Of a DNA stretch of 64,000 nucleotides, positions 1 through 7,641 are shown piece by piece. Under the pieces are notes generated by a model, which had not been told where the DNA came from, searched no databases, and saw only the letters and a program-made list of their open reading frames with translations. A program made the position numbers and the translations under genes. This DNA comes from Methylobacillus methanolivorans (GTDB taxonomy: Bacteria; Pseudomonadota; Gammaproteobacteria; Burkholderiales; Methylophilaceae), in assembly GCF_044751345.1 (NCBI RefSeq), contig NZ_JBIWXY010000001.1, positions 62,001 to 126,000 of the forward strand. Reading direction: 5' to 3'. Position 1 is the first letter of the stretch; each line of letters starts with the position of its first letter.

Positions 1-1028
1 ATCCCTCTATCGGTATTGCTTGGGAAGTGCTCGAGAATTTCAGCCTTTACGGCAATATCAGTCGAGGGGCTCGCGTGCCTACTATTATCGAGCTTGGCTG
101 CGCGCGTGATCATACTAAAGATAGCCAGCCAGCAAGCACCAATTACCAATATGGCTGTTCAATCCCGACCTCCTTGTCTGCCGATCCCTATCTCAAGCAG
201 GTGAGGTCTACCTCTTATGAGGCTGGACTGCGTGGCAATCACTTCGGCTTTAGCTGGAATGCTGGTGTGTTCACGACGGAACTGAAAGATGACATTCTCT
301 TTATGCCTTTAGGGCGTAAGAATCGTGGCGTATTCGATAATTTTGGTGAAACCCTGCGCCAGGGGATTGAGCTTGGCATGAGTGGTGAACTGGGAAAAAG
401 TAAGTTACGTCTCAACTACACCTATTTGCTCGCCACGTTTGAATCAGCGGCCAATGCAATTAATCCCAATAACAGCAGCAATACCTCGCCAACCACATTA
501 CAGGCATACGTCAATATTGAACCGGGTGATTATCTGACCGGTATGCCAAAACATATTGTTCAGGCGAGCTGGAATTATCAGTTTTCTGAAAGGTTTGATG
601 CCACCTTGAGCATGATCATGCATTCATATTCATTTGTGCGTGGCAATGAAAACAACGAACACCAGCCAAGAGAGGCTTCGCATGCCTGTAACCCTTGTGG
701 TGCGCAGCCTTATGACCGCGACCCTTACGACTACATCGGCAAGGGGACAATAGCGGGTTATGCAGTGTTTAACCTGCGAGCTACCTATAAATTCAATGAT
801 GCCATCACGCTATTCATGAAAGCAGACAATATTTTCAACAAGGACTATTCCACGGCAGGTGATCTGGGACGTAATCCTTTTGGCTCCAATGGTGGTTTCA
901 ACCCAGACACGACGCAGTGGCAGAACACTACCTTCATCGGTCCCGGGGCTCCCCGTGCAGTGTGGGTTGGTTTGTCATTCGACTTGAATTGGAAAAAAGG
1001 GAATGCGAGTTCTTCCCCCAGGCTGTAA
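1..1028 (+). CDS. TonB-dependent outer-membrane receptor, C-terminal part (5' end outside window)
   Basis: The reading frame is already open at base 3 and continues to the TAA at 1026, so this is the 3' part of a longer gene. The visible product is mostly amphipathic beta-strands with long polar loops, typical of the barrel of a TonB-dependent receptor. It contains the family-like segment SRGARVPTIIEL near the start and a DNIFNKDYS turn near the end. Two cysteine pairs lie in loops (GCARD...YGCS and HACNPCG). The last strand (VWVGLSFDLNW) is followed by about 11 polar residues instead of ending on the usual terminal aromatic residue. The ligand cannot be told from this part. Next downstream are PEP-CTERM genes on the same strand, but a 359-base gap separates them. 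Confidence 0.85.
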   Translation, partial: PSIGIAWEVLENFSLYGNISRGARVPTIIELGCARDHTKDSQPASTNYQYGCSIPTSLSADPYLKQVRSTSYEAGLRGNHFGFSWNAGVFTTELKDDILFMPLGRKNRGVFDNFGETLRQGIELGMSGELGKSKLRLNYTYLLATFESAANAINPNNSSNTSPTTLQAYVNIEPGDYLTGMPKHIVQASWNYQFSERFDATLSMIMHSYSFVRGNENNEHQPREASHACNPCGAQPYDRDPYDYIGKGTIAGYAVFNLRATYKFNDAITLFMKADNIFNKDYSTAGDLGRNPFGSNGGFNPDTTQWQNTTFIGPGAPRAVWVGLSFDLNWKKGNASSSPRL

Positions 1029-1126
1029 TGGTGGTTGTTGGTGGTTGCAGTTAACCGCCTTGGTTATTTTCAGCCGAAGATTAAAGGGATAGAGCCAATG
1101 AAATGCGAAGAAAAATCATGGAGTGC

Positions 1127-1146
1127 ATTAGTCCATTAGGACTAAT
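1127..1146. promoter_or_regulatory. Perfect inverted repeat, possible regulator site
   Basis: ATTAGTCC and GGACTAAT form a perfect 8-bp inverted repeat around a 4-base centre. No T-tract follows, so it is not a standard terminator. It lies about 130-150 bp upstream of the -24/-12-like match at 1278, a typical distance for an enhancer site of a sigma-54 activator. The role is inferred. Confidence 0.35.
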
Positions 1147-1277
1147 TCCTGAGAAATTTTGTCCGTTTTCCTGAGATTTTCCAATTGTATATGTAAATGA
1201 TTTGTAAGTAATTTGTATCTTATTGTTAATTTTTGCTGACGCTGTTACGGATTTTCTTGTTCCTGGTGCACATGATT

Positions 1278-1294
1278 CAGGCCTGGAAGTTGCA
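1278..1294 (+). promoter_or_regulatory. Candidate sigma-54 (-24/-12) promoter
   Basis: The 17 bases CAGGCCTGGAAGTTGCA fit the YTGGCACGRNNNTTGCW pattern with the GG and GC doublets correctly spaced (10 bases between) and a perfect TTGCA -12 element. The -24 element has three mismatches. It would start transcription near 1305, giving a leader of about 80 bases that contains the 1340-1360 hairpin. This match is weaker than the one at 30510. Confidence 0.4.
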
Positions 1295-1339
1295 ATGTAT
1301 GCATCCGTGACAGTTAGTTTTTCATGACTGTCTCCGATG

Positions 1340-1360
1340 CAATCCCGCTAATAGGGATTG
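1340..1360 (+). other. Leader hairpin before PEP-CTERM gene
   Basis: CAATCCC pairs perfectly with GGGATTG across a 7-base loop. The hairpin ends about 14 bases before the AAGGAG ribosome binding site. No T-run follows, so a role in mRNA stability or translation is more likely than termination. Confidence 0.4.
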
Positions 1361-1387
1361 TGTAAACCAATGAAAAGGAGATTGATG

Positions 1388-2224
1388 ATGAATTTTAAGT
1401 CGATGGCAATCGCTGCCATGCTGGTTTCAGCATCATCGGCATATGCGGGTGACTTTGTGAACCTGCGCGATGATTTGGCGACATTAAGCGCCGCCAATGG
1501 CGGCTTGGTGGTCGGTGCAAACAACCCGCTGCGAGATAAGTTGTACCTCAATGCAACCAGTTATAGCTGGTTGAGTGGTTACAGTAGTAACCCTGCTCAA
1601 CTGATTGCGACTTCTATTTCCTATACCGCCAATGCGGGTGCAGGCGTCCTGACGCTGCTGGATTACCGTATCAATAGTGGTGTTGAACTCTTGCCAGGCA
1701 TTGCTCAGGCAACCATCTATGATTTCGTGTTCCGCGACAGCAGTGATAACTCTTTGGTATTCGGTACGCGTTATATCAACCAAGTCAACAATGGGCAGGA
1801 AATCAACTTCTTGTATCGCTACGGTTTTGAAGGCTTTGATGCTTCATCCGCCTGGTTGTTCCTGTCGGATTTTGACTTGCGCATGTATGAAAGTGGCCGT
1901 ACGGATGATCATTCGTTTGCCAGCAGTGTGGCTTTCGATGGTGATGCGATTCGTCAGAAGTCGGATATCAGCGTCAGTGAGGGTAACCCGTACAGCGGTC
2001 TTTACTTGGTCAAGACCGATGCCACGGAATACACCCTGGGTAATAAGGCCATTGGGTACTACCAAGCTGGTGAAGAAGGCCAAGCTGTTGTTGGTGGCTT
2101 TATTGGCGGCTTTGTGCCCACAGTAGCGGCGGTGCCCGAGCCATCCGAATATGCCTTGATGATGATTGGCCTTGGCTTGGTTGGTTTTGTGGCAACACGT
2201 CGTAAAAAGCAGCACCTGGCTTGA
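1388..2224 (+). CDS. PEP-CTERM sorting domain protein (larger paralog 1)
   Basis: A secreted protein of 278 residues. It has an N-terminal signal peptide (MNFKSMAIAAMLVSASSAYA) and a C-terminal sorting signal made of VPEPSEYALM, a hydrophobic helix (MIGLGLVGFVA) and a basic tail (TRRKKQHLA). Such tails are recognised by exosortase, encoded here at 10.8 kb. The body is beta-rich without cysteines or a recognisable enzyme motif. It is clearly a paralog of the next gene: both carry a [SD]-x-S-[IV]-x(2)-NP-x-SG-[LI]-Y segment and nearly identical tails. The ATG at 1388 is chosen because AAGGAG at 1375-1380 is 7 bases away; the ATG at 1385 is also possible. It probably serves in the exopolysaccharide matrix or at the cell surface (inference). 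Confidence 0.85.
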   Translation: MNFKSMAIAAMLVSASSAYAGDFVNLRDDLATLSAANGGLVVGANNPLRDKLYLNATSYSWLSGYSSNPAQLIATSISYTANAGAGVLTLLDYRINSGVELLPGIAQATIYDFVFRDSSDNSLVFGTRYINQVNNGQEINFLYRYGFEGFDASSAWLFLSDFDLRMYESGRTDDHSFASSVAFDGDAIRQKSDISVSEGNPYSGLYLVKTDATEYTLGNKAIGYYQAGEEGQAVVGGFIGGFVPTVAAVPEPSEYALMMIGLGLVGFVATRRKKQHLA

Positions 2225-2287
2225 AGCCAGTTTGCTTAGTGTCAACTGATGCTGAGCACTATGGAGAACAGCATTTAATCAAGAACG

Positions 2288-2318
2288 GAGTCATTGCCTG
2301 CTGATCAGGCGATGACTC
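2288..2318 (+). other. Strong intercistronic hairpin between the two PEP-CTERM genes
   Basis: A 13-bp stem (one T-G pair, otherwise perfect) with the 5-base loop CTGAT, running from GAGTCAT to ATGACTC. The following bases are AAATTAAGAG, with no T-run, so it is not a canonical intrinsic terminator. It sits 22 bases before the next start codon, just ahead of the GAGGGG ribosome binding site. It may stabilise or process the mRNA, or control translation of the second gene. Confidence 0.55.
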
Positions 2319-2340
2319 AAATTAAGAGGGGATTTACAAC

Positions 2341-3180
2341 ATGCAACAAGTATTCAAACAAGCTATTGCCGGTGCAACACTGGCACTCATCAGTGTCAGC
2401 AGCGCCTATGCTGGTGGTTTCGTCGATATCCTGAACACAGGCGCCCGTACGCCAGGTAGTGTCAATAACGTACTCACAGATCCATTCTTCCTCACAGGTG
2501 GTATTCCATCAAGCTGGACTCAGCAGGCGACCATGACTACCTCGGTGTATTCCCCCATCAACAATAGCATTAAGGTGGGCAACTTCATTGATACTGTCTG
2601 GATTGATGCCACGAGCAATCAATTGATTATCGGCAGCTATTTCCAGTTGTTGCCTAATTATCCCGCAGGCAATATCCATGGTGGTGGTGGCATTTCCGAA
2701 ATCAACTCCATCGTGCGGACCGGTTTTGCTGAGGTGGAAACCATTTCTGCAGCCTGGTATTTTGCTGAAGGTATTTACAGTGGTGCTGAAGATGGCTACC
2801 GCCTGCGCGACCCATCCCGCTCAGGCTATGTCACTCCCTACAACGCAGCCAACGCTGCCGCGGGTGCCTATCTGGATTTGGATAAAGTAGCTATCCGCAC
2901 TGATGTCAGCATCGGCGAAGATAATCCCAACTCCGGCATCTATTTCCTCAGCGTCGATGCATCTAAATACACCTATGAATTTGGCAGCAATGCCATTGGT
3001 ATTATTCAGGGAGCTTCCAGTAGCGAAGGTGGTCGCGTGTCGCAGCAGATATGGCTAAGTGGCTATCGCGTAGCTGCGATTGCCGCAGTGCCAGAGCCAT
3101 CTGAATATGCACTGATGTTGATCGGCCTCGGCCTGATGGGCTTTGTTGCACGTCGTCGTAAAAATAACGACTTGTCATAA
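2341..3180 (+). CDS. PEP-CTERM sorting domain protein (larger paralog 2)
   Basis: A secreted protein of 279 residues with a signal peptide ending near SSAYAGGF and a C-terminal signal VPEPSEYALM + LIGLGLMGFVA + RRRKNNDLS. It resembles the preceding gene in length, signal peptide end, central SIGEDNPNSGIY segment and tail, so the pair looks like a tandem duplication that has diverged strongly in the first half. A GAGGGG ribosome binding site lies at 2327-2332. The gene ends in a good intrinsic terminator. It is a likely substrate of the exosortase at 10.8 kb; its biochemical role is unknown. Confidence 0.85.
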   Translation: MQQVFKQAIAGATLALISVSSAYAGGFVDILNTGARTPGSVNNVLTDPFFLTGGIPSSWTQQATMTTSVYSPINNSIKVGNFIDTVWIDATSNQLIIGSYFQLLPNYPAGNIHGGGGISEINSIVRTGFAEVETISAAWYFAEGIYSGAEDGYRLRDPSRSGYVTPYNAANAAAGAYLDLDKVAIRTDVSIGEDNPNSGIYFLSVDASKYTYEFGSNAIGIIQGASSSEGGRVSQQIWLSGYRVAAIAAVPEPSEYALMLIGLGLMGFVARRRKNNDLS

Positions 3181-3207
3181 ATCTATCTCAGTACAGCAGT
3201 AGTATCG

Positions 3208-3238
3208 AATAAGTCGGCTTTATGCCGACTTATTTTTT
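3208..3238 (+). terminator. Intrinsic terminator after the PEP-CTERM pair
   Basis: An 11-bp perfect stem (AATAAGTCGGC / GCCGACTTATT) with a 5-base loop, followed by a run of T. It separates the PEP-CTERM pair from the protease and eps genes. Confidence 0.9.
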
Positions 3239-3325
3239 AGTCCAAACAGACTACTCAAATGAGAATTTGTGTCGATTGCGGCTGAATTTTTGTATCATGG
3301 TCGGGTTTACTTCTATTACTGGCAA

Positions 3326-4003
3326 ATGCTTCCTATAAGGCTTGACCCCAATATCTGGAGCAGAATTGCTCCATTCGCACTGTATATGCTGTTTATGGCG
3401 ACAGTGGATATTCTTGCGCCATATCTCCCATCTGGTCTTGATATACGTTGGCTTTATGGTGTCAAGGTTGGCTTGGTTGCTTTATTGCTTTGGTCTTTGC
3501 GTAGCTATTATATTGAGCTCTCTGGCATAGCTAAATTGCGGTGGCGTGAGTGGTTGAGCGCAAGCCTGATTGGTGTGCTAGTATTTGTCGTCTGGATCAG
3601 CTTAGATGCGCCATGGATGCTGCTTGGCGACCAATCTAAAGGCTTTAATCCAGGGAATGGGCAATATGTCTGTCTGCTAATGGCGACAAGATTAATAGGG
3701 GCCGCACTAGTAGTGCCCCTCATGGAAGAATTGTTTTGGCGTTCCTTCTTGATGCGCTGGATTCATAATCAACACTTCCTCAACGTCGACCCGCGGCAGG
3801 CAAGTATCTTGGCCTTGCTTGTTTCATCCGCATTGTTCGCGATAGAGCACACCGAGTGGCTTGCCGGTTTGCTGGCTGGCTTGGCATACGGCTTGCTTTA
3901 TATCCGTAGCGGAAAAATATGGATGCCGATCATCGCCCATGCGGTGACAAACGGCATATTGGGAGTTTGGGTCATTTACACCGGTAATTGGCATTACTGG
4001 TAA
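3326..4003 (+). CDS. CPBP-family (CAAX-protease-like) membrane protease
   Basis: An integral membrane protein of about 225 residues with several hydrophobic helices. It carries the three CPBP/Abi motifs: EELFWRSF (E134, E135, R139 from this start), IEHTEW (H175) and IAHAVTN (H205, N209). These form the membrane-embedded glutamate/histidine metal site of CAAX-type proteases, so it is expected to be active. A family of CAAX-protease-related proteins is known from PEP-CTERM/exosortase loci. The gene lies between the PEP-CTERM pair and epsL, 19 bases before epsL, so it is probably co-transcribed with the eps genes. The start is uncertain: a GTG at 3269 would add 19 residues, and neither start has a convincing ribosome binding site. 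Confidence 0.75.
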   Translation: MLPIRLDPNIWSRIAPFALYMLFMATVDILAPYLPSGLDIRWLYGVKVGLVALLLWSLRSYYIELSGIAKLRWREWLSASLIGVLVFVVWISLDAPWMLLGDQSKGFNPGNGQYVCLLMATRLIGAALVVPLMEELFWRSFLMRWIHNQHFLNVDPRQASILALLVSSALFAIEHTEWLAGLLAGLAYGLLYIRSGKIWMPIIAHAVTNGILGVWVIYTGNWHYW

Positions 4004-4022
4004 TAATTGGGGAAACACTTCT

Positions 4023-5246
4023 TTGCGGTTATCTCAATCAATTAATCTAAAAAAAGCAATTCTGGTTACATTAGAAGGATTATCATTTTTTGGGTTTAGT
4101 TCACGGCTATATGCTTTGGAAGGGGATGTAATCCGTCCCTACGTGAGCGCGACTTATTCTTATGATGATAATTTAAGAAGGTTCAACAGTAAGCAACGTG
4201 CATTAAGTTTAACGGGAAATTCTGATACTTCAGATACTGTATTTGTAAAAAGTGTTGGAATTATATTAGATAAGCAAATCAGTCAACAGAAAATTTTTGC
4301 AAATGTTAATCTTAATCGATCAACCTATGATAGGAATTCTGAGCTAGACAATGATGGTAAAGAGTTGACTGGTCGATGGGATTGGAGCATTGGTCGGCGA
4401 TGGGATGGAAATGTTGAAATCTATCACAAAGAGGCCATGGTCCCATTTTCCGATTTTCAGCAGGGTGTAATGGCTTTAAACACAAGAACCCAAGATCGTC
4501 GTTCATTTGAGGCTAGATGGCTTTTTCATCCGCGTTGGCGAGTTCGAGGTGGGATAACAAATTCAGAAACGAAGTTTAGTGCTGAAATTCAACAAGCTGC
4601 CAATTTGGAGGAAAATTCACAGTTAATTGCTTTGGATTATTTATCTCCAAGTAAAAGTATGGTTGGTGTTGTGTATCGGCATGCAAAGGGAATTAAGCCT
4701 GACCAAGTATTTCAAGGCTTTTCTTTCAGTAATAACTATGACCAAAATGAATTAAAGTTAAATGTAGATTGGACTGTTACCGGTAAATCCAAGTTGCAAT
4801 TTCTAGGTGGTTTAGTTGATCGTCAGCATGAAGAGCTTTCCGGTCGTGATTTTAGAGTGTTCAATGCTCGTGGAAACTTTAGTTGGATGCCGGCAGGAAA
4901 AACTGCATTTAATTTTTCAATTTGGCGTGAGAATAATGCTCAATCTTTTGTGACAACTAGCTATACAGCAAATAAAGGTGGAGCCGTATATGCCAATTAT
5001 TATGCCACTGGTAAAATTACATTACAGGGAAGTATACGCTATGAAAAAAGAGATTTTGAGGGTGATGTTATTTTTGGTCAGCAGAGATCTGATAAAGATA
5101 AAAATTATTCTTTAGCATTAATTTACAGACCGATAGAGTCATTGCAATTGAATACTTCTCTAACTCATGCGAGTCGAAAGTCATCAAATGAAAATTTTGA
5201 TTTTGACTCTAATGGCCTCTCATTTACTGCGAAATATGAATTTTAA
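4023..5246 (+). CDS. epsL: EpsL, XrtB/PEP-CTERM-associated outer-membrane protein
   Basis: A 407-residue exported protein with a hydrophobic N-terminal signal (ILVTLEGLSFFGFSSRLYA) followed by alternating strands rich in aromatic residues, as in an outer-membrane beta-barrel. The segment VIRPYVSATYSYDDNLRR just after the signal is characteristic of the EpsL family of exosortase-B polysaccharide loci. The start is TTG, chosen because GGGGAA lies 7 bases upstream and no ATG fits. It is the first gene of the A+T-rich eps run and 10 bases precede epsB. It probably takes part in polymer secretion across the outer membrane, though the precise role is not established. Confidence 0.85.
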   Translation: MRLSQSINLKKAILVTLEGLSFFGFSSRLYALEGDVIRPYVSATYSYDDNLRRFNSKQRALSLTGNSDTSDTVFVKSVGIILDKQISQQKIFANVNLNRSTYDRNSELDNDGKELTGRWDWSIGRRWDGNVEIYHKEAMVPFSDFQQGVMALNTRTQDRRSFEARWLFHPRWRVRGGITNSETKFSAEIQQAANLEENSQLIALDYLSPSKSMVGVVYRHAKGIKPDQVFQGFSFSNNYDQNELKLNVDWTVTGKSKLQFLGGLVDRQHEELSGRDFRVFNARGNFSWMPAGKTAFNFSIWRENNAQSFVTTSYTANKGGAVYANYYATGKITLQGSIRYEKRDFEGDVIFGQQRSDKDKNYSLALIYRPIESLQLNTSLTHASRKSSNENFDFDSNGLSFTAKYEF

Positions 5247-5256
5247 GGAGCATTAA

Positions 5257-6642
5257 GTGACGGTTAATGATATTCCTCTGGTTGCTTTTTTTAAGCAATT
5301 ATTAGATCCATTAATTATTTTAGGAACGCTTTACGGATTTACTTTATTATTTGGTGAGCCATTTAATGGGTATTATCTAATTCTTGCACTATTGACTTAT
5401 TTTGTTTCCTCTAATGTGTATGAGCGCTTAGATCTCTATCGTACATGGCGTAGCGGTAAGGTTTTGAGTTATCTTCGTGATATTTTGTTTGGCTGGGCAA
5501 TTGTAGTTGCCGTTTTGGTGTTTATTGGATATGCCGCAGATCTTTCCAGTCAATATCTCGATGATATGGTGTACACCTGGTTTTTGAGTGTCCCGGTGAT
5601 TTTCATTATTGCGCATCTTACTATTCGTAAAATAGCATCTGATTTACATAAAAATGGTGAAGTACGTTCAGTTGTTATTGTGGGGGCTAATGATATTGGT
5701 GTTCGACTAGTGAATCGTATTAATGAAGATCCATACCTCTTTATGGAAGTAAAGGGTATTTTTGATGATCGAGAAATTTCACGCCATCCTAAAGGAATGC
5801 GTAATATTCCTCTTTTAGGCTCCATGGCGGATATTGCACCCTATGTGCGTGCAAATAATACACAAATTATTTTTATTAGTTTACCGATGTCTGCTCAGCC
5901 ACGTATCAGACAGCTATTTGAAGAGCTGCAAGATACTACAGCATCTATCTATTTTGTCCCAGATATCTACATTTTTGATTTAGTACAAGCAAGATTTGAT
6001 GATGTTGCTGGTGTTCCCGTAGTAGCAATTTGTGAAACGCCTTTTACGGGTTTTAATAGTTTAATCAAACGGACTAGTGACATTATTCTTGCCTCATTTA
6101 TCCTATTATTACTTTCTCCCATTATTGCAGCTATTGCAATAGCTGTAAAGCTGACATCTAAAGGGCCTATTATCTTTAAACAGCGTCGATATGGATTGAA
6201 CGGAGAGGAGATTTTGGTTTATAAATTCCGTTCTATGACCGTGATGGAAGACGGTGACAAAGTTGTACAGGCGCAAAAGCGTGATCAGCGCCTAACATCA
6301 ATTGGAGGATTTTTGCGTAAGAATTCGCTTGATGAGTTGCCTCAGTTTATTAATGTACTGCAGGGGCATATGAGTATCGTGGGACCAAGGCCGCATGCAA
6401 TTGCTCATAATGAGCAATACCGTAAATTAATTCGTGGCTATATGCTGCGACATAAAGTAAAGCCAGGTATTACTGGCTGGGCTCAGGTTAACGGCTTGCG
6501 CGGAGAAACTGAAACTTTGGAAAAAATGGAAGCGCGTATTGAATATGACCTTGATTACTTGAGGCATTGGTCGTTGGCATTTGATTTTTGGATCATTGTT
6601 AGGACGGTGCTGGTTGTTTTTAAAAAAGATAATGCTTATTAA
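5257..6642 (+). CDS. epsB: Undecaprenyl-phosphate sugar phosphotransferase (initiating transferase)
   Basis: A 461-residue member of the polyprenyl sugar-1-phosphate transferase family (WcaJ/EpsB type). It has four N-terminal membrane helices, a central nucleotide-binding-like domain (VVIVGANDIGVRLV) and a C-terminal transferase domain with KRTSDIILAS, KFRSM, LRKNSLDELPQ and the MSIVGPRPHA signature. It transfers a sugar-1-phosphate, usually glucose or galactose, to undecaprenyl phosphate at the inner membrane and so starts repeat-unit assembly. The GTG start has AAGGAG six bases upstream. The close spacing after epsL points to a shared operon. Confidence 0.92.
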   Translation: MTVNDIPLVAFFKQLLDPLIILGTLYGFTLLFGEPFNGYYLILALLTYFVSSNVYERLDLYRTWRSGKVLSYLRDILFGWAIVVAVLVFIGYAADLSSQYLDDMVYTWFLSVPVIFIIAHLTIRKIASDLHKNGEVRSVVIVGANDIGVRLVNRINEDPYLFMEVKGIFDDREISRHPKGMRNIPLLGSMADIAPYVRANNTQIIFISLPMSAQPRIRQLFEELQDTTASIYFVPDIYIFDLVQARFDDVAGVPVVAICETPFTGFNSLIKRTSDIILASFILLLLSPIIAAIAIAVKLTSKGPIIFKQRRYGLNGEEILVYKFRSMTVMEDGDKVVQAQKRDQRLTSIGGFLRKNSLDELPQFINVLQGHMSIVGPRPHAIAHNEQYRKLIRGYMLRHKVKPGITGWAQVNGLRGETETLEKMEARIEYDLDYLRHWSLAFDFWIIVRTVLVVFKKDNAY

Positions 6643-6675
6643 TTTGATATGGTACAGGTCTGAGGAGATGAACAA

Positions 6676-7614
6676 TTGAATACCAAAATTGAAAACCTAG
6701 CAAATCATTTGTCAGCAATTGCTTCAAAATCGCTGATTGGACTAATTGTAGCGACTGCACTTATCGGATGTGGAGAGAAGCCCTCCGATGCTAAAGTAAG
6801 CCAATCATTAGTGCGAGTAAATGGCAAGGAAATTACTGTACATCAACTTAATAATGAGTTGGCACGCGCTAATATACAACCCGCACAGAAAGAAGCAGCA
6901 ACTAAACAGATTTTAAGCTCACTAATTGACCGACAGTTACTTGAAGATGCTGCTTTAAAAGCTAAGCTCGATCGAAATCCCAACGTCATGCAAACCATTG
7001 AACGGGCCAAATCGCAGATCATTGCTCAAGCTTACCTGCAATCTAAAGTGGCTAATATTGGAAAGCCTGAAAAATCAGAAATAGAAGCTTTCTATAAGAA
7101 AAATCCTGCTCTTTTTTCGGAACGAAAGTTGGTTGAAATGGAGCAATTGCTGATTGATTCACGCTACATTAATGATGAATTTAAGTCGGTATTAGGTGGA
7201 TTTAAGACATTGCAAGAGGTGGCTTTATGGTTAGACTCCAAAGGTATTCAATATGATCGTGGGGAGGTGGCGCGTAGTGTGGCTGAGTTGCCTCCTCAAA
7301 TATCTGAGCGATTGAAAGACGCAAGAAAGGGGCAGCTTTTTGTTATTGGGATGGGACCAAGAACAATGTTGGTTTTAATGGATAGTATTAAAGATAGTCC
7401 TGTATCACTAGCAGATGCTACAACTCAAATAGAGCAAACTTTGCTAAATAACAAAAGAAAAGAGATTGGTGAATTGGAAATTAAGAGATTAAGGGAAGAA
7501 GCAAAAATTGATTATTTGAATTCGTCAGTTGAAAAGCCCCAGGTTGCTGAAAAGAAAGATGTAAATAAAAATGCTAAAGACGATATTACAAGTGGAATAA
7601 CTGGTCTAAAATAA
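6676..7614 (+). CDS. epsD: EpsD, PpiC-like peptidyl-prolyl isomerase lipoprotein
   Basis: A 312-residue protein with a lipoprotein signal (VATALIGC, lipobox cysteine near residue 32). A SurA/PpiC-like alpha-helical N-domain follows (VRVNGKEITVHQLNNELA onwards) and then a degenerate parvulin-type region (KNPALFSERKLVEMEQLLI). It matches the EpsD family of exosortase-B loci and may chaperone outer-membrane or PEP-CTERM components in the periplasm. It starts with TTG preceded by GAGGAG at 8 bases; the ATG just upstream hits a stop at once. The C-terminus is lysine-rich. Confidence 0.85.
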   Translation: MNTKIENLANHLSAIASKSLIGLIVATALIGCGEKPSDAKVSQSLVRVNGKEITVHQLNNELARANIQPAQKEAATKQILSSLIDRQLLEDAALKAKLDRNPNVMQTIERAKSQIIAQAYLQSKVANIGKPEKSEIEAFYKKNPALFSERKLVEMEQLLIDSRYINDEFKSVLGGFKTLQEVALWLDSKGIQYDRGEVARSVAELPPQISERLKDARKGQLFVIGMGPRTMLVLMDSIKDSPVSLADATTQIEQTLLNNKRKEIGELEIKRLREEAKIDYLNSSVEKPQVAEKKDVNKNAKDDITSGITGLK

Positions 7615-7641
7615 TGAGTTAAATATATAAATGGGTGACTT

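Larger units (their letters stand above)
1029..1387. other. Intergenic region upstream of the first PEP-CTERM gene
   Basis: This is a 359-base gap without a plausible gene. It holds an 8-bp perfect inverted repeat (1127-1146), two imperfect copies of a TCCTGAGA..TTTT element just after it (about 1147-1180), an A+T-rich stretch, a sigma-54-like -24/-12 match (1278-1294), and a 7-bp hairpin directly before the ribosome binding site (1340-1360). I see no clear terminator for the receptor gene. Confidence 0.6.

Noticed and set aside
1844..2245. 133-codon minus-strand open frame over the first PEP-CTERM gene end
   Set aside because: The plus strand encodes a clear PEP-CTERM tail here, and the antisense product has no identifiable features.
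2224..2300. Separate sigma-54 promoter for the second larger PEP-CTERM gene
   Set aside because: The TTGCT at 2232 and TTGCC at 2294 lack a GG doublet at the required distance upstream.
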